DNA of 36,238 nucleotides from Acidobacteriota bacterium (GTDB lineage: Bacteria; Acidobacteriota; Terriglobia; Acidiferrales; UBA7541). The DNA is taken from the NCBI GenBank assembly GCA_003224085.1, contig QHYK01000097.1, positions 1 to 36,238 on the forward strand. The letters run 5' to 3'. Under the pieces are notes generated by a model. It had not been told where the DNA came from. It saw only the letters and a program-made list of their open reading frames with translations, and ran no database searches. The first letter of the stretch is position 1. Every line of letters starts with the position of its first letter. The translations under genes were made by a program, and so were the position numbers. This document shows positions 16,355 to 24,827 of this stretch, one piece after another.

Positions 16355-16867
16355 ATGAATACAGATTCGAAAGACAAAATCTTAAGCGGGGATGGCTCTC
16401 GTCTTGCCACTGCCGAGCAGCGGTTAAGACAACTCGGCATCAAGCTTCCAGCGCCGCCTGAGCCGTTCGGCATATACGCGGAAGCGGTGCAGACGGGCAA
16501 CCTGCTCTTCCTCACCGGAATGCTTCCCACTGTAGGCCGCGAAGCGAAATTCATCGGGCGCCTCGGCGCGGAACTCGACGTGCAAACGGGACGCAAGGCC
16601 GCTTACCTAGCAGCGCTCAACGCCCTCGCTGTCGCGCGGGAGCATTTGGGATCGCTCGACAAATTGACGCGGATCGTCCGGCTCGGCGTCGCTGTGGCCA
16701 CTTCGGGAGATGTCCGCGAACAGCCAAAGGTGGCTGATGGCGCTTCAGAGTTGCTGCAGGACGTTTTCGGAAAAGACAAAAATCCCAGCCGACTGGTGTA
16801 CGGCGTAGCCAGCCTTCCGCTCGGCGTGCCGGTCGAGCTGGAGTTGATTTTTGAGGTATCCGCGTAA
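16355..16867 (+). CDS. RidA/YjgF/UK114 family protein
   Basis: 170 residues. The Rid domain is clear: AVQTGNLLFLTGMLPTVG, then GRKAAYLAALNALAVAREHLGSLDKLTRIVRL, and SRLVYGVASLPLGVPVELELIFEV. Arg146 and Glu161 align with the Arg and Glu that enamine/imine deaminating RidA enzymes need, so hydrolysis of reactive enamines or imines is plausible. It carries a ~25-residue N-terminal extension relative to classic RidA. Its stop overlaps the next start (TAATG), pairing it translationally with the nitronate monooxygenase-like flavoenzyme, whose products could include imine- or carbonyl-type reactive intermediates (inference). Confidence 0.88.
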   Translation: MNTDSKDKILSGDGSRLATAEQRLRQLGIKLPAPPEPFGIYAEAVQTGNLLFLTGMLPTVGREAKFIGRLGAELDVQTGRKAAYLAALNALAVAREHLGSLDKLTRIVRLGVAVATSGDVREQPKVADGASELLQDVFGKDKNPSRLVYGVASLPLGVPVELELIFEVSA

Positions 16868-18021
16868 TGCCGCCCCGCTGGAATGAGAACCGGCTCACAG
16901 CGAAACTCGGGATCGACTATCCCGTCATTCAAGGTCCGCTGGGCGGATTGTCATCACAAAAATTGACGGCCGCGGTCTCCAACTTTGGCGGACTCGGATC
17001 GTTTGGTGCGCACGGCTTGGCTCCGGAGGCGATCAAGGACGTGATCGGAGAGATTCGCTCCCTTACTTCGAAACCGTTCGCAATGAACTTGTGGGTCTCG
17101 ATGGAAGACGAAGGCGCCCGAACATCGGACGAAAACGCCTTCAATAGGAGCCTTGCCCCGCTTGCCGTCCATCTCGCCGCCTTGGGGGCGCCTCGTCCGA
17201 CATACAAACCGTATTCGCCGATCCGATTTGAAGATCAGGCTCGCGTGTTGCTGGACGCGAACGTCCCGGTATTCAGCTTCATCGTAGGAATCCCGCCAAG
17301 AGGAATTTTAGAGGAGTGCCGGACGAAAGGTATCGTCACGATTGGCGCGGCGACAACACCCGATGAGGCAGCAGCACTTCAGGAGGCAGGCGTGGATGTG
17401 ATCGTCGCTTCCGGGTTCGAAGCCGGAGGACATCGCGGTTCATTCCTCCGGTCCGCAGAGGATTCGCTTACGGGCACGCTCTCGCTCGTCCCTCAGATCG
17501 TCGACATCGTCGATGTGCCGGTGATCGCCGCCGGTGGCATCGCAGATGCGCGCGGCGTAATCGCCGCCATGGCTCTTGGCGCAGAGGCCGTGCAAATGGG
17601 AACGGTATTCCTGGCGTGCGAGGAGTCCGGCGCCAGCCTCCTTCATCGCCAGGCTTTACGAGGGAAAAAAGCCGGGCACACCGCTCTGACAAAGGGCTTC
17701 ACCGGAAGGCTCGCGCGGGGAATCCACAACCGCTTGCTGGAGGAGTTGAACCAAGAGGGAACGGCGATTCTACCTTATCCGTTGCAACGAAGACTCGTCA
17801 GAAACCTGTCGATAGCAGCCGAGGCGGCGGGTCGAGCGGATCTCTTGCCTCTATGGGCGGGGCAAAGCGCCAATCTTTCGGCTTGCAGCGACACATCGGC
17901 TTTCTTGCGCTCATTGGTCGAGGAAGTTTCCGAAATCGCAGGACCCATCATTCAGTGGAGCGCAGCCCGCCGTGAGGTGGTCGTCCGGCCCACGGCGCAG
18001 GGACTTCTAACACGGGGGTAA
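16867..18021 (+). CDS. Nitronate monooxygenase-like FMN flavoprotein
   Basis: 384 residues of the 2-nitropropane dioxygenase/nitronate monooxygenase TIM-barrel family. Motifs: YPVIQGPLGGLSSQKLTAAVSNFGGLGSFG (FMN loop), VFSFIVGIPP, VDVIVASGFEAGGHRG with the conserved His of the active-site loop, DVPVIAAGGIADARGVIAAMALGAEAVQMGT (phosphate binding), and TKGFTGRLARGI. Family members oxidise nitronates or reduce quinones and related enoyl substrates with FMN; which applies here cannot be read off. Start coupled to the RidA-like gene by TAATG; cytoplasmic. Confidence 0.9.
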   Translation: MPPRWNENRLTAKLGIDYPVIQGPLGGLSSQKLTAAVSNFGGLGSFGAHGLAPEAIKDVIGEIRSLTSKPFAMNLWVSMEDEGARTSDENAFNRSLAPLAVHLAALGAPRPTYKPYSPIRFEDQARVLLDANVPVFSFIVGIPPRGILEECRTKGIVTIGAATTPDEAAALQEAGVDVIVASGFEAGGHRGSFLRSAEDSLTGTLSLVPQIVDIVDVPVIAAGGIADARGVIAAMALGAEAVQMGTVFLACEESGASLLHRQALRGKKAGHTALTKGFTGRLARGIHNRLLEELNQEGTAILPYPLQRRLVRNLSIAAEAAGRADLLPLWAGQSANLSACSDTSAFLRSLVEEVSEIAGPIIQWSAARREVVVRPTAQGLLTRG

Positions 18022-18024
18022 AGT

Positions 18025-19011
18025 ATGCACCCTTTCTATTCGTCCCGTTGGGCCCGATTCTTGCAGGTTTCTCGTATGGTGCTGGTGGTTTCTATGATGC
18101 TCGCAATATTTCAACTGCCGGCCCACGCCCAGGGAAAGGAACGTCCCGTGAAACACACGACTTTTTATCGCACCATACAGGTAGATGGACTCTCCATCTT
18201 TTACAGAGAGGTCGGGCCAAAAGACGCGCCAACGCTTTTGCTGTTGCACGGACTCCCCTCTTCCTCGCGGATGTTCGAGCCTCTCTTCACCCAGCTTTCC
18301 GACCGCTATCACCTTATCGCGCCCGACTACCCCGGCTTCGGACACAGTGACTGGCCAGACCCGAAAAAATTCGCGTACACGTTCGATCACATCGCCGAAA
18401 CCATGAATCACTTCACCGAAGCTCTTGGGCTCTCGCGCTACACGCTTTACATGCAGGATTACGGGGGCCCCGTCGGCTTTCGCATGGCCTTGGCTTATCC
18501 GGACCGAATCGAGGCGCTCATTGTTCAGAACGCCGTTGCGCACAACGATGGTCTGGGAGCGGTTTGGAAAACACGCCGGGCCTTTTGGGCAGATCGCGCC
18601 GTTAACGAGAGTGCGCTACGCGCAAACCTCCTGTCACTCGCGACTACGCGGACGCGCCATGTAGGGATCGATCCTAACGTGGAGCGCTATGCCCCGGATC
18701 TCTGGACCGATGAATTTGCCTTTCTGAGCCAGCCTCGCCAGGTGGATATTCAAAGCGACCTCTTCTACGACTACCGCACGAACGTCGACTCCTACCCCAA
18801 GTGGCAGACATGGATGCGCGAAAGGCAGCCGCGGCTGCTGGTGATTTGGGGTAAGTATGACCCCTCATTTGACATTTCGGAGCCGGAAGCCTATCGCCGG
18901 GATGTGCCGAACGCTGAGGTTCACGTTCTCGACGCAGGACACTTCGCTCTTGATACCAACGCAGATGAAATTGCGGCGCTTATAGGTCAGTTCATGAAGA
19001 GGCAGAAATGA
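18025..19011 (+). CDS. Secreted alpha/beta hydrolase, Asp-nucleophile (haloalkane dehalogenase-like)
   Basis: 328 residues. An N-terminal signal sequence (VLVVSMMLAIFQLPAHAQG, about 19-37) precedes a hydrolase domain with LLHGLPSSSRMF, DYPGFGHSDWPDP, nucleophile elbow MQDYGGPVG (Asp145), acid candidate in GKYDPSF and His in LDAGHFALDTNADEIA. This is the haloalkane dehalogenase/epoxide hydrolase branch. GGGGGT precedes ATG 18025, 3 nt after the preceding stop. Fragments of two close paralogues remain in the window: a C-terminus at 19540-19656 and an N-terminus at 25894-25989. The paralogue N-terminal match begins just after the signal peptide. Dehalogenation is a family possibility, not shown. 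Confidence 0.88.
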   Translation: MHPFYSSRWARFLQVSRMVLVVSMMLAIFQLPAHAQGKERPVKHTTFYRTIQVDGLSIFYREVGPKDAPTLLLLHGLPSSSRMFEPLFTQLSDRYHLIAPDYPGFGHSDWPDPKKFAYTFDHIAETMNHFTEALGLSRYTLYMQDYGGPVGFRMALAYPDRIEALIVQNAVAHNDGLGAVWKTRRAFWADRAVNESALRANLLSLATTRTRHVGIDPNVERYAPDLWTDEFAFLSQPRQVDIQSDLFYDYRTNVDSYPKWQTWMRERQPRLLVIWGKYDPSFDISEPEAYRRDVPNAEVHVLDAGHFALDTNADEIAALIGQFMKRQK

Positions 19012-19067
19012 GTACTATCATTCGCGAAGCATTGGCCGGTTCGAGGTGGTCAAGGGGGCAAGATTTT

Positions 19068-19496
19068 ATGGGTAAAAGACTCGCACTACTGGCAATTCGC
19101 CTGATGGTGTCCATGAACCTTCTGTATGCCGCCATCTTTCTCAAGTTTGCAGCGGTGCCAGATTCGGTGACCCTGTTCACGCAGATGTCGCAAGCGGTCC
19201 ACGGCTGGGTATCTCAGCCGGTATTCCGGTTAGGGTCAGGGGCGTTTGAGACGGTGGTGGCGGTTCTGCTCCTGATCCCGAAAACAGCCAGATTGGGAGC
19301 CGGATTGATTGTTGTGTGGATGACTGCCGTAATTCTCAGTCACATTTTCGTGTTGGGTTATGGCTGGTTCTTTGTCGATGCTCTCATGGTCATGCTGCTG
19401 GCTGTCATTTATCTCTTGCTGACACGCAGGTGGTCCCATTGGGGCAAACCGGAAAATGTGGGGATGACGGCTGCCTTACAAGCGCACAAAAAATAG
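19068..19496 (+). CDS. DoxX-like small integral membrane protein
   Basis: About 142 residues with four hydrophobic segments, the DoxX/DoxD-like pattern: LALLAIRLMVSMNLLYAAIF, VFRLGSGAFETVVAVLLLIP, GAGLIVVWMTAVILSHIFVL and DALMVMLLAVIYLLL. DoxX relatives act in quinone-linked or thiol-oxidant stress membrane complexes. AAGGGGG (19052-19058) 9 nt before ATG 19068 and the immediate start of the first membrane helix favour this start; ATG 19008, overlapping the hydrolase stop by 4 nt, would add 20 residues. Confidence 0.8.
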   Translation: MGKRLALLAIRLMVSMNLLYAAIFLKFAAVPDSVTLFTQMSQAVHGWVSQPVFRLGSGAFETVVAVLLLIPKTARLGAGLIVVWMTAVILSHIFVLGYGWFFVDALMVMLLAVIYLLLTRRWSHWGKPENVGMTAALQAHKK

Positions 19497-19539
19497 TCGG
19501 GCGAACAGATGGAAGCGGAGCCACAACGTTCTGATATGA

Positions 19540-19656
19540 GTGCCCTCAGCGCAGGTTCACATTGTCGATGGCGGCCATTTCTCCCTCGACACGGCAGCCT
19601 ACGAGATCGCCACGCGAGTGCGTGGGTTTATGGATATGCCGAACGAATCAGTCTAA
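19540..19656 (+). pseudogene. Relic: C-terminal end of a third dehalogenase-like alpha/beta hydrolase
   Basis: The frame reads VPSAQVHIVDGGHFSLDT then AAYEIATRVRGFM and ends with TAA at 19654. This aligns residue by residue with the end of the intact hydrolase at 18025 (VPNAEVHVLDAGHFALDTNADEIAALIGQFM), including the catalytic His. An in-frame TGA precedes it and no start is available. The rest of the gene is gone, so an ancestral hydrolase-DoxX-hydrolase array lost most of its last member. Confidence 0.8.
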
Positions 19657-19668
19657 GGAGAAGAAATC

Positions 19669-20151
19669 ATGGCAACTACAACGATGACAACCCGCCCCCC
19701 TTTGCCTCCGTTTACACATGAAAGCGCGATTCAAAAGGTGCGTCTCGCCGAAGATGGCTGGAACACTCGCGACCCGGCGAAAGTAGCTCTGGCCTACGCG
19801 ATCGATTCAAGATGGAGGAACCGATCGGAGTTTATCAACGGACGAAACGAAATCGTTGCATTCCTCACTCGCAAGTGGGTCAAGGAGTTGGACTACAGGC
19901 TCATCAAAGAACTCTGGGCGTTCGGCGACAACCGGATCGCGGTACGCTTCGCTTACGAGTGGCACGACGACTCGGGTCACTGGTATCGCTCTTATGGAAA
20001 TGAGAACTGGGAGTTCGATGGCGACGGGCTCATGAAATTGCGATTTGCGTCAATCAACGACCTTCCCATTTTGGAATCAGATCGCAAATACCACTGGCTG
20101 CTCGGGCGCCGCCCCGAAGATCACCCAGGATTGAGTGATCTAGGCCTCTAG
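19669..20151 (+). CDS. DUF1348/NTF2-like (SnoaL-fold) protein
   Basis: 160 residues, full length for the DUF1348 branch of the nuclear-transport-factor-2-like superfamily: [36 protein letters not shown], then [48 protein letters not shown]. The fold forms a cone-shaped pocket used by many small-molecule isomerases and hydrolases; no specific activity is known for this branch. AAGGAG lies 9 nt upstream of the ATG. Last gene of the plus-strand cluster, converging on the signalling operon. Confidence 0.88.
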   Translation: MATTTMTTRPPLPPFTHESAIQKVRLAEDGWNTRDPAKVALAYAIDSRWRNRSEFINGRNEIVAFLTRKWVKELDYRLIKELWAFGDNRIAVRFAYEWHDDSGHWYRSYGNENWEFDGDGLMKLRFASINDLPILESDRKYHWLLGRRPEDHPGLSDLGL

Positions 20152-20172
20152 TTCCCTCACGCCGGCGGGATA

Positions 20173-20191
20173 TCACCATCAAGGATGGTGA
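20173..20191. terminator. Short perfect hairpin between convergent genes
   Basis: TCACCATC-AAG-GATGGTGA: 8-bp stem, 3-nt loop, between the DUF1348 stop and the stop of the minus-strand regulator. No T-tract on either side, so termination is only suggested by position. Confidence 0.3.
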
Positions 20192-20195
20192 AGTA

Positions 20196-20867
20196 TCAGC
20201 TTTTCGGCGCAGATGCGAGGCCGAGTCTCGCAGCCATTTTCACCAAATCGGCGAGCGAGTCGGCCTTCATTTTCTGCATCGCCTGGCCTCGATGTGCCTT
20301 GACCGTGATCTCGCTAATGCCGAGCTCCCCACCGACTTGTTTATTTAACAAACCGGAGGCCACCAACGCCATGACTTCCCGTTCGCGACGCGTGAGTGAC
20401 GCGTAGCAGTCGCGAAGCCCCCGCATCTCCGCCTCATGCGACAGAGCAGTCTGACTGCGGTCGATGGCGGTACGGATCGCGCTCAACAGCACATCATCAC
20501 TGAATGGTTTCGTCAAGAACTCTACGGCGCCCGCCTTCATGGCCTGAACAGTCATAGGCACGTCGCCCTGACCTGTGATGAATATGATCGGCATGTCAAT
20601 CCGTTCGACAGCGACGCGCTTCTGCAGATCGAGACCGTTAAGGCCTGGAAGAGAAACGTCCAATACGAGGCAGCTCGGAGCAAGCTTGCGTGGATTGGCA
20701 AGGAATTCCTGTGCGGAGGCGAATGTCTCAGGCTGCCAACCCTCGGACTGAATCAGCAACTCCAGCGATTCGCGGACCGAGATGTCATCGTCAACAACGA
20801 ACACTATGGGTGTGGCGTGCAACTTGGGTGATGCCTTTGATTGGCTAGGTCCGCTCGTTGAACTCAT
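20196..20867 (-). CDS. FixJ/NarL-type response regulator (REC-LuxR HTH)
   Basis: 223 residues. Receiver domain about 20-140: acidic pocket DDD at 26-28, phospho-acceptor Asp70 (LVLDVSLPG), Thr98 (FITGQGD) and Lys120 (FLTKPF). The DNA-binding C-terminus is LuxR-type: LTRREREVMALVASGLLNKQVGGELGISEITVKAHRGQAMQKM. FixJ-like by the short linker and motif pattern. Last gene of the operon, 25 nt after the single-domain receiver. It is the only obvious DNA-binding output of this pathway, and so a candidate regulator of the flanking clusters (inference; its sites need not be the 25-bp palindrome). Confidence 0.93.
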   Translation of the reverse strand: MSSTSGPSQSKASPKLHATPIVFVVDDDISVRESLELLIQSEGWQPETFASAQEFLANPRKLAPSCLVLDVSLPGLNGLDLQKRVAVERIDMPIIFITGQGDVPMTVQAMKAGAVEFLTKPFSDDVLLSAIRTAIDRSQTALSHEAEMRGLRDCYASLTRREREVMALVASGLLNKQVGGELGISEITVKAHRGQAMQKMKADSLADLVKMAARLGLASAPKS

Positions 20868-20892
20868 GTTGATCTCTCAGCTCGGTCGAATC

Positions 20893-21267
20893 TCAGCTCC
20901 TCCGAAGCGCGGCGTTGAGCGCCTCAACCAGGGCCCGCTCGCTGAAAGGTTTGAACAGACACTCCACGGCGCCTTGTTCGAGCACTCGCGGGCGGACGGC
21001 GTCATCTCTGTAAGCGGTGATGAAGACGATCGGAATCTCTTGCCGGCGAAGCTTCAATTCCCGTTGGAGATCGTGTCCCGTCATGCCAGGCATGGCGATG
21101 TCCAGGATCAGACAATTAGTCTGGGCGACGTAATCAGACGTGAGGAACTCTTCCGCCGATGAGAATGCATGGGCCGCAAAGCCCAACTCCCACAGCAAGT
21201 CGGGTAGCGACTCGCGGACGGACTCGTCGTCATCAACCACAGATACTAGTGAGCGTCCGGTCAGCAC
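20893..21267 (-). CDS. Single-domain response regulator (CheY/FixJ-receiver type)
   Basis: 124 residues, receiver only: DDD at 12-14, phospho-acceptor Asp56 (CLILDIAMPGMTG), Thr84 (VFITAY) and Lys106 (CLFKPF). No output domain, so it may relay or sink phosphate from the kinase to the FixJ-type protein. Start is GTG at 21267 with GGGGGA 3 nt upstream; it overlaps the kinase stop by 7 nt, which suggests translational coupling. Confidence 0.92.
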   Translation of the reverse strand: MLTGRSLVSVVDDDESVRESLPDLLWELGFAAHAFSSAEEFLTSDYVAQTNCLILDIAMPGMTGHDLQRELKLRRQEIPIVFITAYRDDAVRPRVLEQGAVECLFKPFSERALVEALNAALRRS

Positions 21268-23066
21268 GGATCCCCCATAGCACGCTCTGAGTCCTCCGCG
21301 GCAGGCATTCGAATGGTGCCAAGACTGCGGGCTCCCGTCACACCCTCTGGACCGCGAGGAATAGAAAATGAAAACGTGGCTCCGGGGCCATCATTCGGCG
21401 CTGCCCATAGACGGCCATGATGATTCTCGATAATGGAGCGACTGACTGATAGTCCCATTCCCATACTCTCGTTCTTAGTTGTATAGAATGCTTCGAAGAG
21501 TCTCTCTGCAGCTTGAGGGTCGAAACCGACTCCCGCATCTTGCACGGTGAGTCGCACACGATCCCCTTCGTCTCGTTCGGTACTGATCAGCAACTGCCTC
21601 GGACGATCGTCGACGGCACTCAATGCTTCTGAGGCGTTCCGGAGCAGGTTGAGAATGACCTGCTGAATCTGCACTCGATCGCCCTTCACAACCGGGAGGT
21701 CACTGGCAAGTTCAGTCCGCAGAATCACCCGGTTTCTCTGAAGTTCACTCAACGACAAGGCAATCACCTCTCGCGTAGCCTCATTCAGGTCCACCGATTC
21801 AATCGTGGCCTCTTTCTTACTGAAAAGCGCGCGCAATCGCGTGATCACCTCAGAGGCACGGTTGCCATCGCGAATAGTGCGCCGCACGGTTTCGCGCGCA
21901 CCGTCGACGTTTGGAGGATCCGCGGCCAGCATCCGCAGACAGGTGCAGGCGTTGGTGATAATGCCCGACAGCGGCTGGCTGACTTCGTGGGCGATCGACG
22001 CCGCCAACGCTCCAAGGCTCGTGACCCTTGCCACGTGCGCGAGTTCCGAACTTACCTTGGCGAGCGCCTCTTCCGAAAGCCGGTGTTCCGTCGCGTCTTG
22101 AATCGCGCCGACATGTTCCAGCCGCCCGTCTCGGTCGCGGATCCCGTAAGACTTCGTACGCAAGTACTTGACCCGGCCGTCTGGCATCCGTAGCCGGATT
22201 GCGTAATCGTGGTCGTTAATGTTCCTTCGTGCCAAATCCATCTTCTCAGACAACAAGGGGATGTCTTCCGGGTGGACTCGAGCAACAATCTGCTCAAGCA
22301 TCACAGGCGCATCGTAGTCAAACTCGAAGATGCGATAGAGCTCCTCCGAAAACGTGATTTCGTCCGTGTCCAGTCGCCAGGAAAAGCTGCCGGTTAAGCT
22401 GAGGCGTTGGCCTTCGGCTAGAAACGCTTCACTGCGCTTGAGTGCTTCCTCCGCGCGCCTGCGTTCGGCGACTTCCATTCTCAGCCCTTCGTTGGCTGCA
22501 GCAAGTTCTGCGGTCCGTTGCCCGACGCGTTGATCGAGTTCGTCGGCAACGCGCTTCTGTTCGGTCAACAGTCGTCCCTGCTGTAGTCCGATCAACGCCT
22601 GGTTAGCCGCTATCCCCAGAAGAAGTGCCTCGGTATCCCGCGGGAAATCTGCTCGACGAGACCCCGCTACGATTACCCCGATTTCACGCTGAACCCCGAG
22701 AGGCCAGGACGCGAGTGAAACCTCTTCGTCTCCAATGTGACTGCGTTCCTGGAGATAACGTTTTTGTGGGTCATCTCCCAACCAGCGATTGAGGAACGTA
22801 CAGAGCTCTCGCGGTCGGAACAGCTGTTCTTGCGATTGAGGGACCCTGACCGTCTCGGAGGGCGCCGCGTCGACTGGGTTTGTCAAGCTCACATACACGA
22901 AGTCCAGATCGAGCAAGCGAAGGAGTGAGTCGAGCAAGGTATGAACGATGTCATAGGGTTTGCTGCCACTCCACATGGCAGGAAGAGCGAGGAGGCTGAC
23001 CAGATCATTAATGCAACGTTGAAGGCGCTTGATTTCCTCCGCGGGATGTTCGAGTGACACTTCCAT
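21261..23066 (-). CDS. PAS-domain sensor histidine kinase (soluble, FixL/TodS-like layout)
   Basis: About 601 residues when started at ATG 23066, 1 nt after the MEDS gene's stop; the longer open frame to 23282 overlaps that gene and is unlikely. No membrane segments are apparent, so it is probably cytoplasmic. Order: GAF-like region (about 25-165), a coiled coil (LTEQKRVADELDQRVGQRTAELAAANEGLRMEVAERRRAEEAL), a PAS_3 domain (FSWRLDTDEITFSEELYRIF ... VHPEDIPLLSEKMDLA ... YLRTKSYGIRD), then HisKA with phospho-acceptor His in ASIAHEVSQPLSGI. The ATPase domain has its N box (LNLLRNASEAL), G1 (DAGVGFD) and G2 (MGMGLSVS). Phosphate would pass to the two receivers downstream. Confidence 0.9.
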   Translation of the reverse strand: MEVSLEHPAEEIKRLQRCINDLVSLLALPAMWSGSKPYDIVHTLLDSLLRLLDLDFVYVSLTNPVDAAPSETVRVPQSQEQLFRPRELCTFLNRWLGDDPQKRYLQERSHIGDEEVSLASWPLGVQREIGVIVAGSRRADFPRDTEALLLGIAANQALIGLQQGRLLTEQKRVADELDQRVGQRTAELAAANEGLRMEVAERRRAEEALKRSEAFLAEGQRLSLTGSFSWRLDTDEITFSEELYRIFEFDYDAPVMLEQIVARVHPEDIPLLSEKMDLARRNINDHDYAIRLRMPDGRVKYLRTKSYGIRDRDGRLEHVGAIQDATEHRLSEEALAKVSSELAHVARVTSLGALAASIAHEVSQPLSGIITNACTCLRMLAADPPNVDGARETVRRTIRDGNRASEVITRLRALFSKKEATIESVDLNEATREVIALSLSELQRNRVILRTELASDLPVVKGDRVQIQQVILNLLRNASEALSAVDDRPRQLLISTERDEGDRVRLTVQDAGVGFDPQAAERLFEAFYTTKNESMGMGLSVSRSIIENHHGRLWAAPNDGPGATFSFSIPRGPEGVTGARSLGTIRMPAAEDSERAMGDPC

Positions 23067-23067
23067 G

Positions 23068-23721
23068 TTAGACCGCCATCGAGCGTGCCGTAGTCTGCCT
23101 AGCTCTCCGTTCGCGAAGTTCACGCAGAAACTCCTCCGGTGGTACAAAGAATGGATTCTGCTGGAGGATGCCGCCGATGATGACCATCGGATGCGTCCGC
23201 ATAATGTCAATGACAGTATCTCCCCCAAATTTCCCAAGATGGTACGTGCAGATGACGGCGTCGTCGTGGCGGCGCCATACATCGTTTACACGCGATTCGA
23301 ACTCGACGAGAGTGTCCTGCGACCGACCTTCAGCTGCCCAGTCCATGCGGCATACAATCCGGCTCAGTGGAAAACCTCCCTTGGCGTTGCCGCTAGCCAA
23401 TTGCTCGAACACTTCTAGCATTCGGTCCGGATTGAAACGGCCTTCTCGAAGGTATACTTCGGTGCTGGTCCGAACCTCGAGTTGCCCATTCTGCTCGGCA
23501 GCCGCAGGGTCGATCCCCGCCGCAGTCAACCTTTGCAGATGGTCGCGCTGTTGATCCGGACTTACGACGTGAACGGCCTTGTCGCCGCACTCGAGCCCAT
23601 CCTTAATGAAGGGAAGTAGCACGCGATATTCTTCGTCGTCGCTGTTGAAGAACGCGCAGACATGACGTGCTTCGCCGAGCTGGGAGCCGGCAAAGCGAAT
23701 GGAGGCCGCACTCTTCTTCAT
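23068..23721 (-). CDS. MEDS-domain (DcmR-type sensory) protein
   Basis: 217 residues. The body matches the MEDS domain (methanogen/methylotroph DcmR sensory domain): HVCAFFNSDDEEYRVLLPFIKDGLECGDKAVHVVSPDQQRDHLQRLTAAGID, then YLREGRFNPDRML, a conserved RIVCRMDWAAEG, and VICTYHLGKFGGDTVIDIMRTHPMVIIGG near the end. MEDS domains were defined in DcmR, the dichloromethane-responsive repressor, and also occur beside histidine kinases. There is no DNA-binding domain here, so it likely senses a ligand and acts through the kinase. GGGAGGAA before ATG 23721 fixes the start; the open frame upstream to 23883 lacks one. First gene of the signalling operon. Confidence 0.85.
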   Translation of the reverse strand: MKKSAASIRFAGSQLGEARHVCAFFNSDDEEYRVLLPFIKDGLECGDKAVHVVSPDQQRDHLQRLTAAGIDPAAAEQNGQLEVRTSTEVYLREGRFNPDRMLEVFEQLASGNAKGGFPLSRIVCRMDWAAEGRSQDTLVEFESRVNDVWRRHDDAVICTYHLGKFGGDTVIDIMRTHPMVIIGGILQQNPFFVPPEEFLRELRERRARQTTARSMAV

Positions 23722-24098
23722 GCTGTATTCCTCCCATGAAGAGTGTCCTGCAAGGCGCGTCACTAGGCAACCGTGATTTACGGCCGGACCTGGTCTATTG
23801 ATGGTCTTGCCGCAGCCAGGATGAGGGTGGCGACCTCTTACCTTGAGGCACTCCATGACACGAGGGTGCGCCACCCTGCGCATCGCTGTCCATAATACTT
23901 TGGTATCGGTTCTCCCGCTGGATCGACAACAACACGATAAACATCAAAGGGGAAAAAGCTTAAAGAGGAAAGACGGACAGAGGGTCTCACTCCCGCCGGC
24001 TGATACGAAGGTATGGTCGATACCATCGTCTAATTGTTTCTCCTCTACGGATCTGGTGTGATCGCACCTGTGCAGGCCATCTTTAAAGAGGAGTTTAC
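23722..24098. other. Divergent intergenic region
   Basis: About 375 bp between the minus-strand signalling operon and the plus-strand SDR/ADH cluster. It should hold promoters for both. The only structured element I can support is the palindromic operator copy B at 24005-24029. Confidence 0.5.
24005..24029. promoter_or_regulatory. 25-bp palindromic operator, copy B
   Basis: ACGAAGGTATGG - T - CGATACCATCGT, with two arm mismatches in symmetry, 70 bp upstream of the SDR start. It matches copy A (11466-11490) at 23 of 25 positions, and the similarity extends to 24071 including a shared AATTGTTT block. This makes the two plus-strand clusters members of the same predicted regulon. Confidence 0.72.
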
Positions 24099-24765
24099 AT
24101 GCCGGACCACAACACCGCAATCATTACAGGAGCATCGCGCGGAATCGGAGCCGGTTTAGTCGGGGCCTTCCTGAAACAGGGTTATAACGTCGTTGCGACG
24201 TCTCGCAATGTAAGTCAACAGTTGACTGCCTCGACCGCCCTGGTTCTCATCGATGGCGATATTGGGGAGCCGGAGACTGCTGCCAAGGTCGTCGAAGCAG
24301 CAATAAAAAACTTCGGAAGTATCGATGTTCTGGTGAATAACGCCGGAATCTTTTTCACGAAGCCTTTCACGGAATTTTCTACCGCGGACTTCAACGCCTT
24401 GGTCTCAACGAACCTGCTGGGATTTTTCTACATCACTCAGCTTACTGTGAAACAGATGCTGAAGCAGAAATCAGGGAGCGTCGTAAGCATCACTGCGGCG
24501 CTTGCCGATCAGCCGATCCTTGGCATAAATGGCTCGGATTGAGTATGCAAAACAGGGTATCCGCTTCAACGCTGTAGCCCCTGGCGTGGTGGATACGCCA
24601 ATGCACAAGGATAGTCCCAAGGAGTTCCTTAAACAGTTGCAGCCAATGGGGGGAATCGCAGACATACAGGACGTTGTGGACGCTGTCCTCTACCTGGCAC
24701 AGGCAGGTCAAGTAACAGGAGAGGTCCTCCACGTGGACGGCGGCGTTCACGCTGGCCGTTGGTAG
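24099..24765 (+). pseudogene. Short-chain dehydrogenase/reductase with internal deletion
   Basis: Rossmann-fold SDR. The first part (24099-24542) has the cofactor motif TGASRGIG (10-17), NNAGI and the SVVSITAALADQPI segment with the catalytic-Ser strand, then hits a stop. The second part (from about 24526 in another frame) resumes with ARIEYAKQGIRFNAVAPGVVDTPMH and the C-terminal VTGEVLHVDGGVHAGRW. About 15-17 codons that should join them, including the YxxxK region or its equivalent, are missing and the frame is shifted. Joined, the protein would be the usual ~240 residues. As read it cannot make an active enzyme. AAAGAGGAG precedes ATG 24099. First gene behind operator copy B. Confidence 0.82.
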
Positions 24766-24827
24766 CTGTACGAAAAAAGGAGCTGTTTGGAATCGATATC
24801 TCTAAAGTTTTCGCAAAAGGAGGATTT

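Noticed and set aside
23067-23282. Longer N-terminus for the histidine kinase (start at 23282)
   Set aside because: Would overlap the MEDS gene by over 200 bp and adds non-homologous sequence; ATG 23066 sits 1 nt after the MEDS stop, as expected for a coupled operon.
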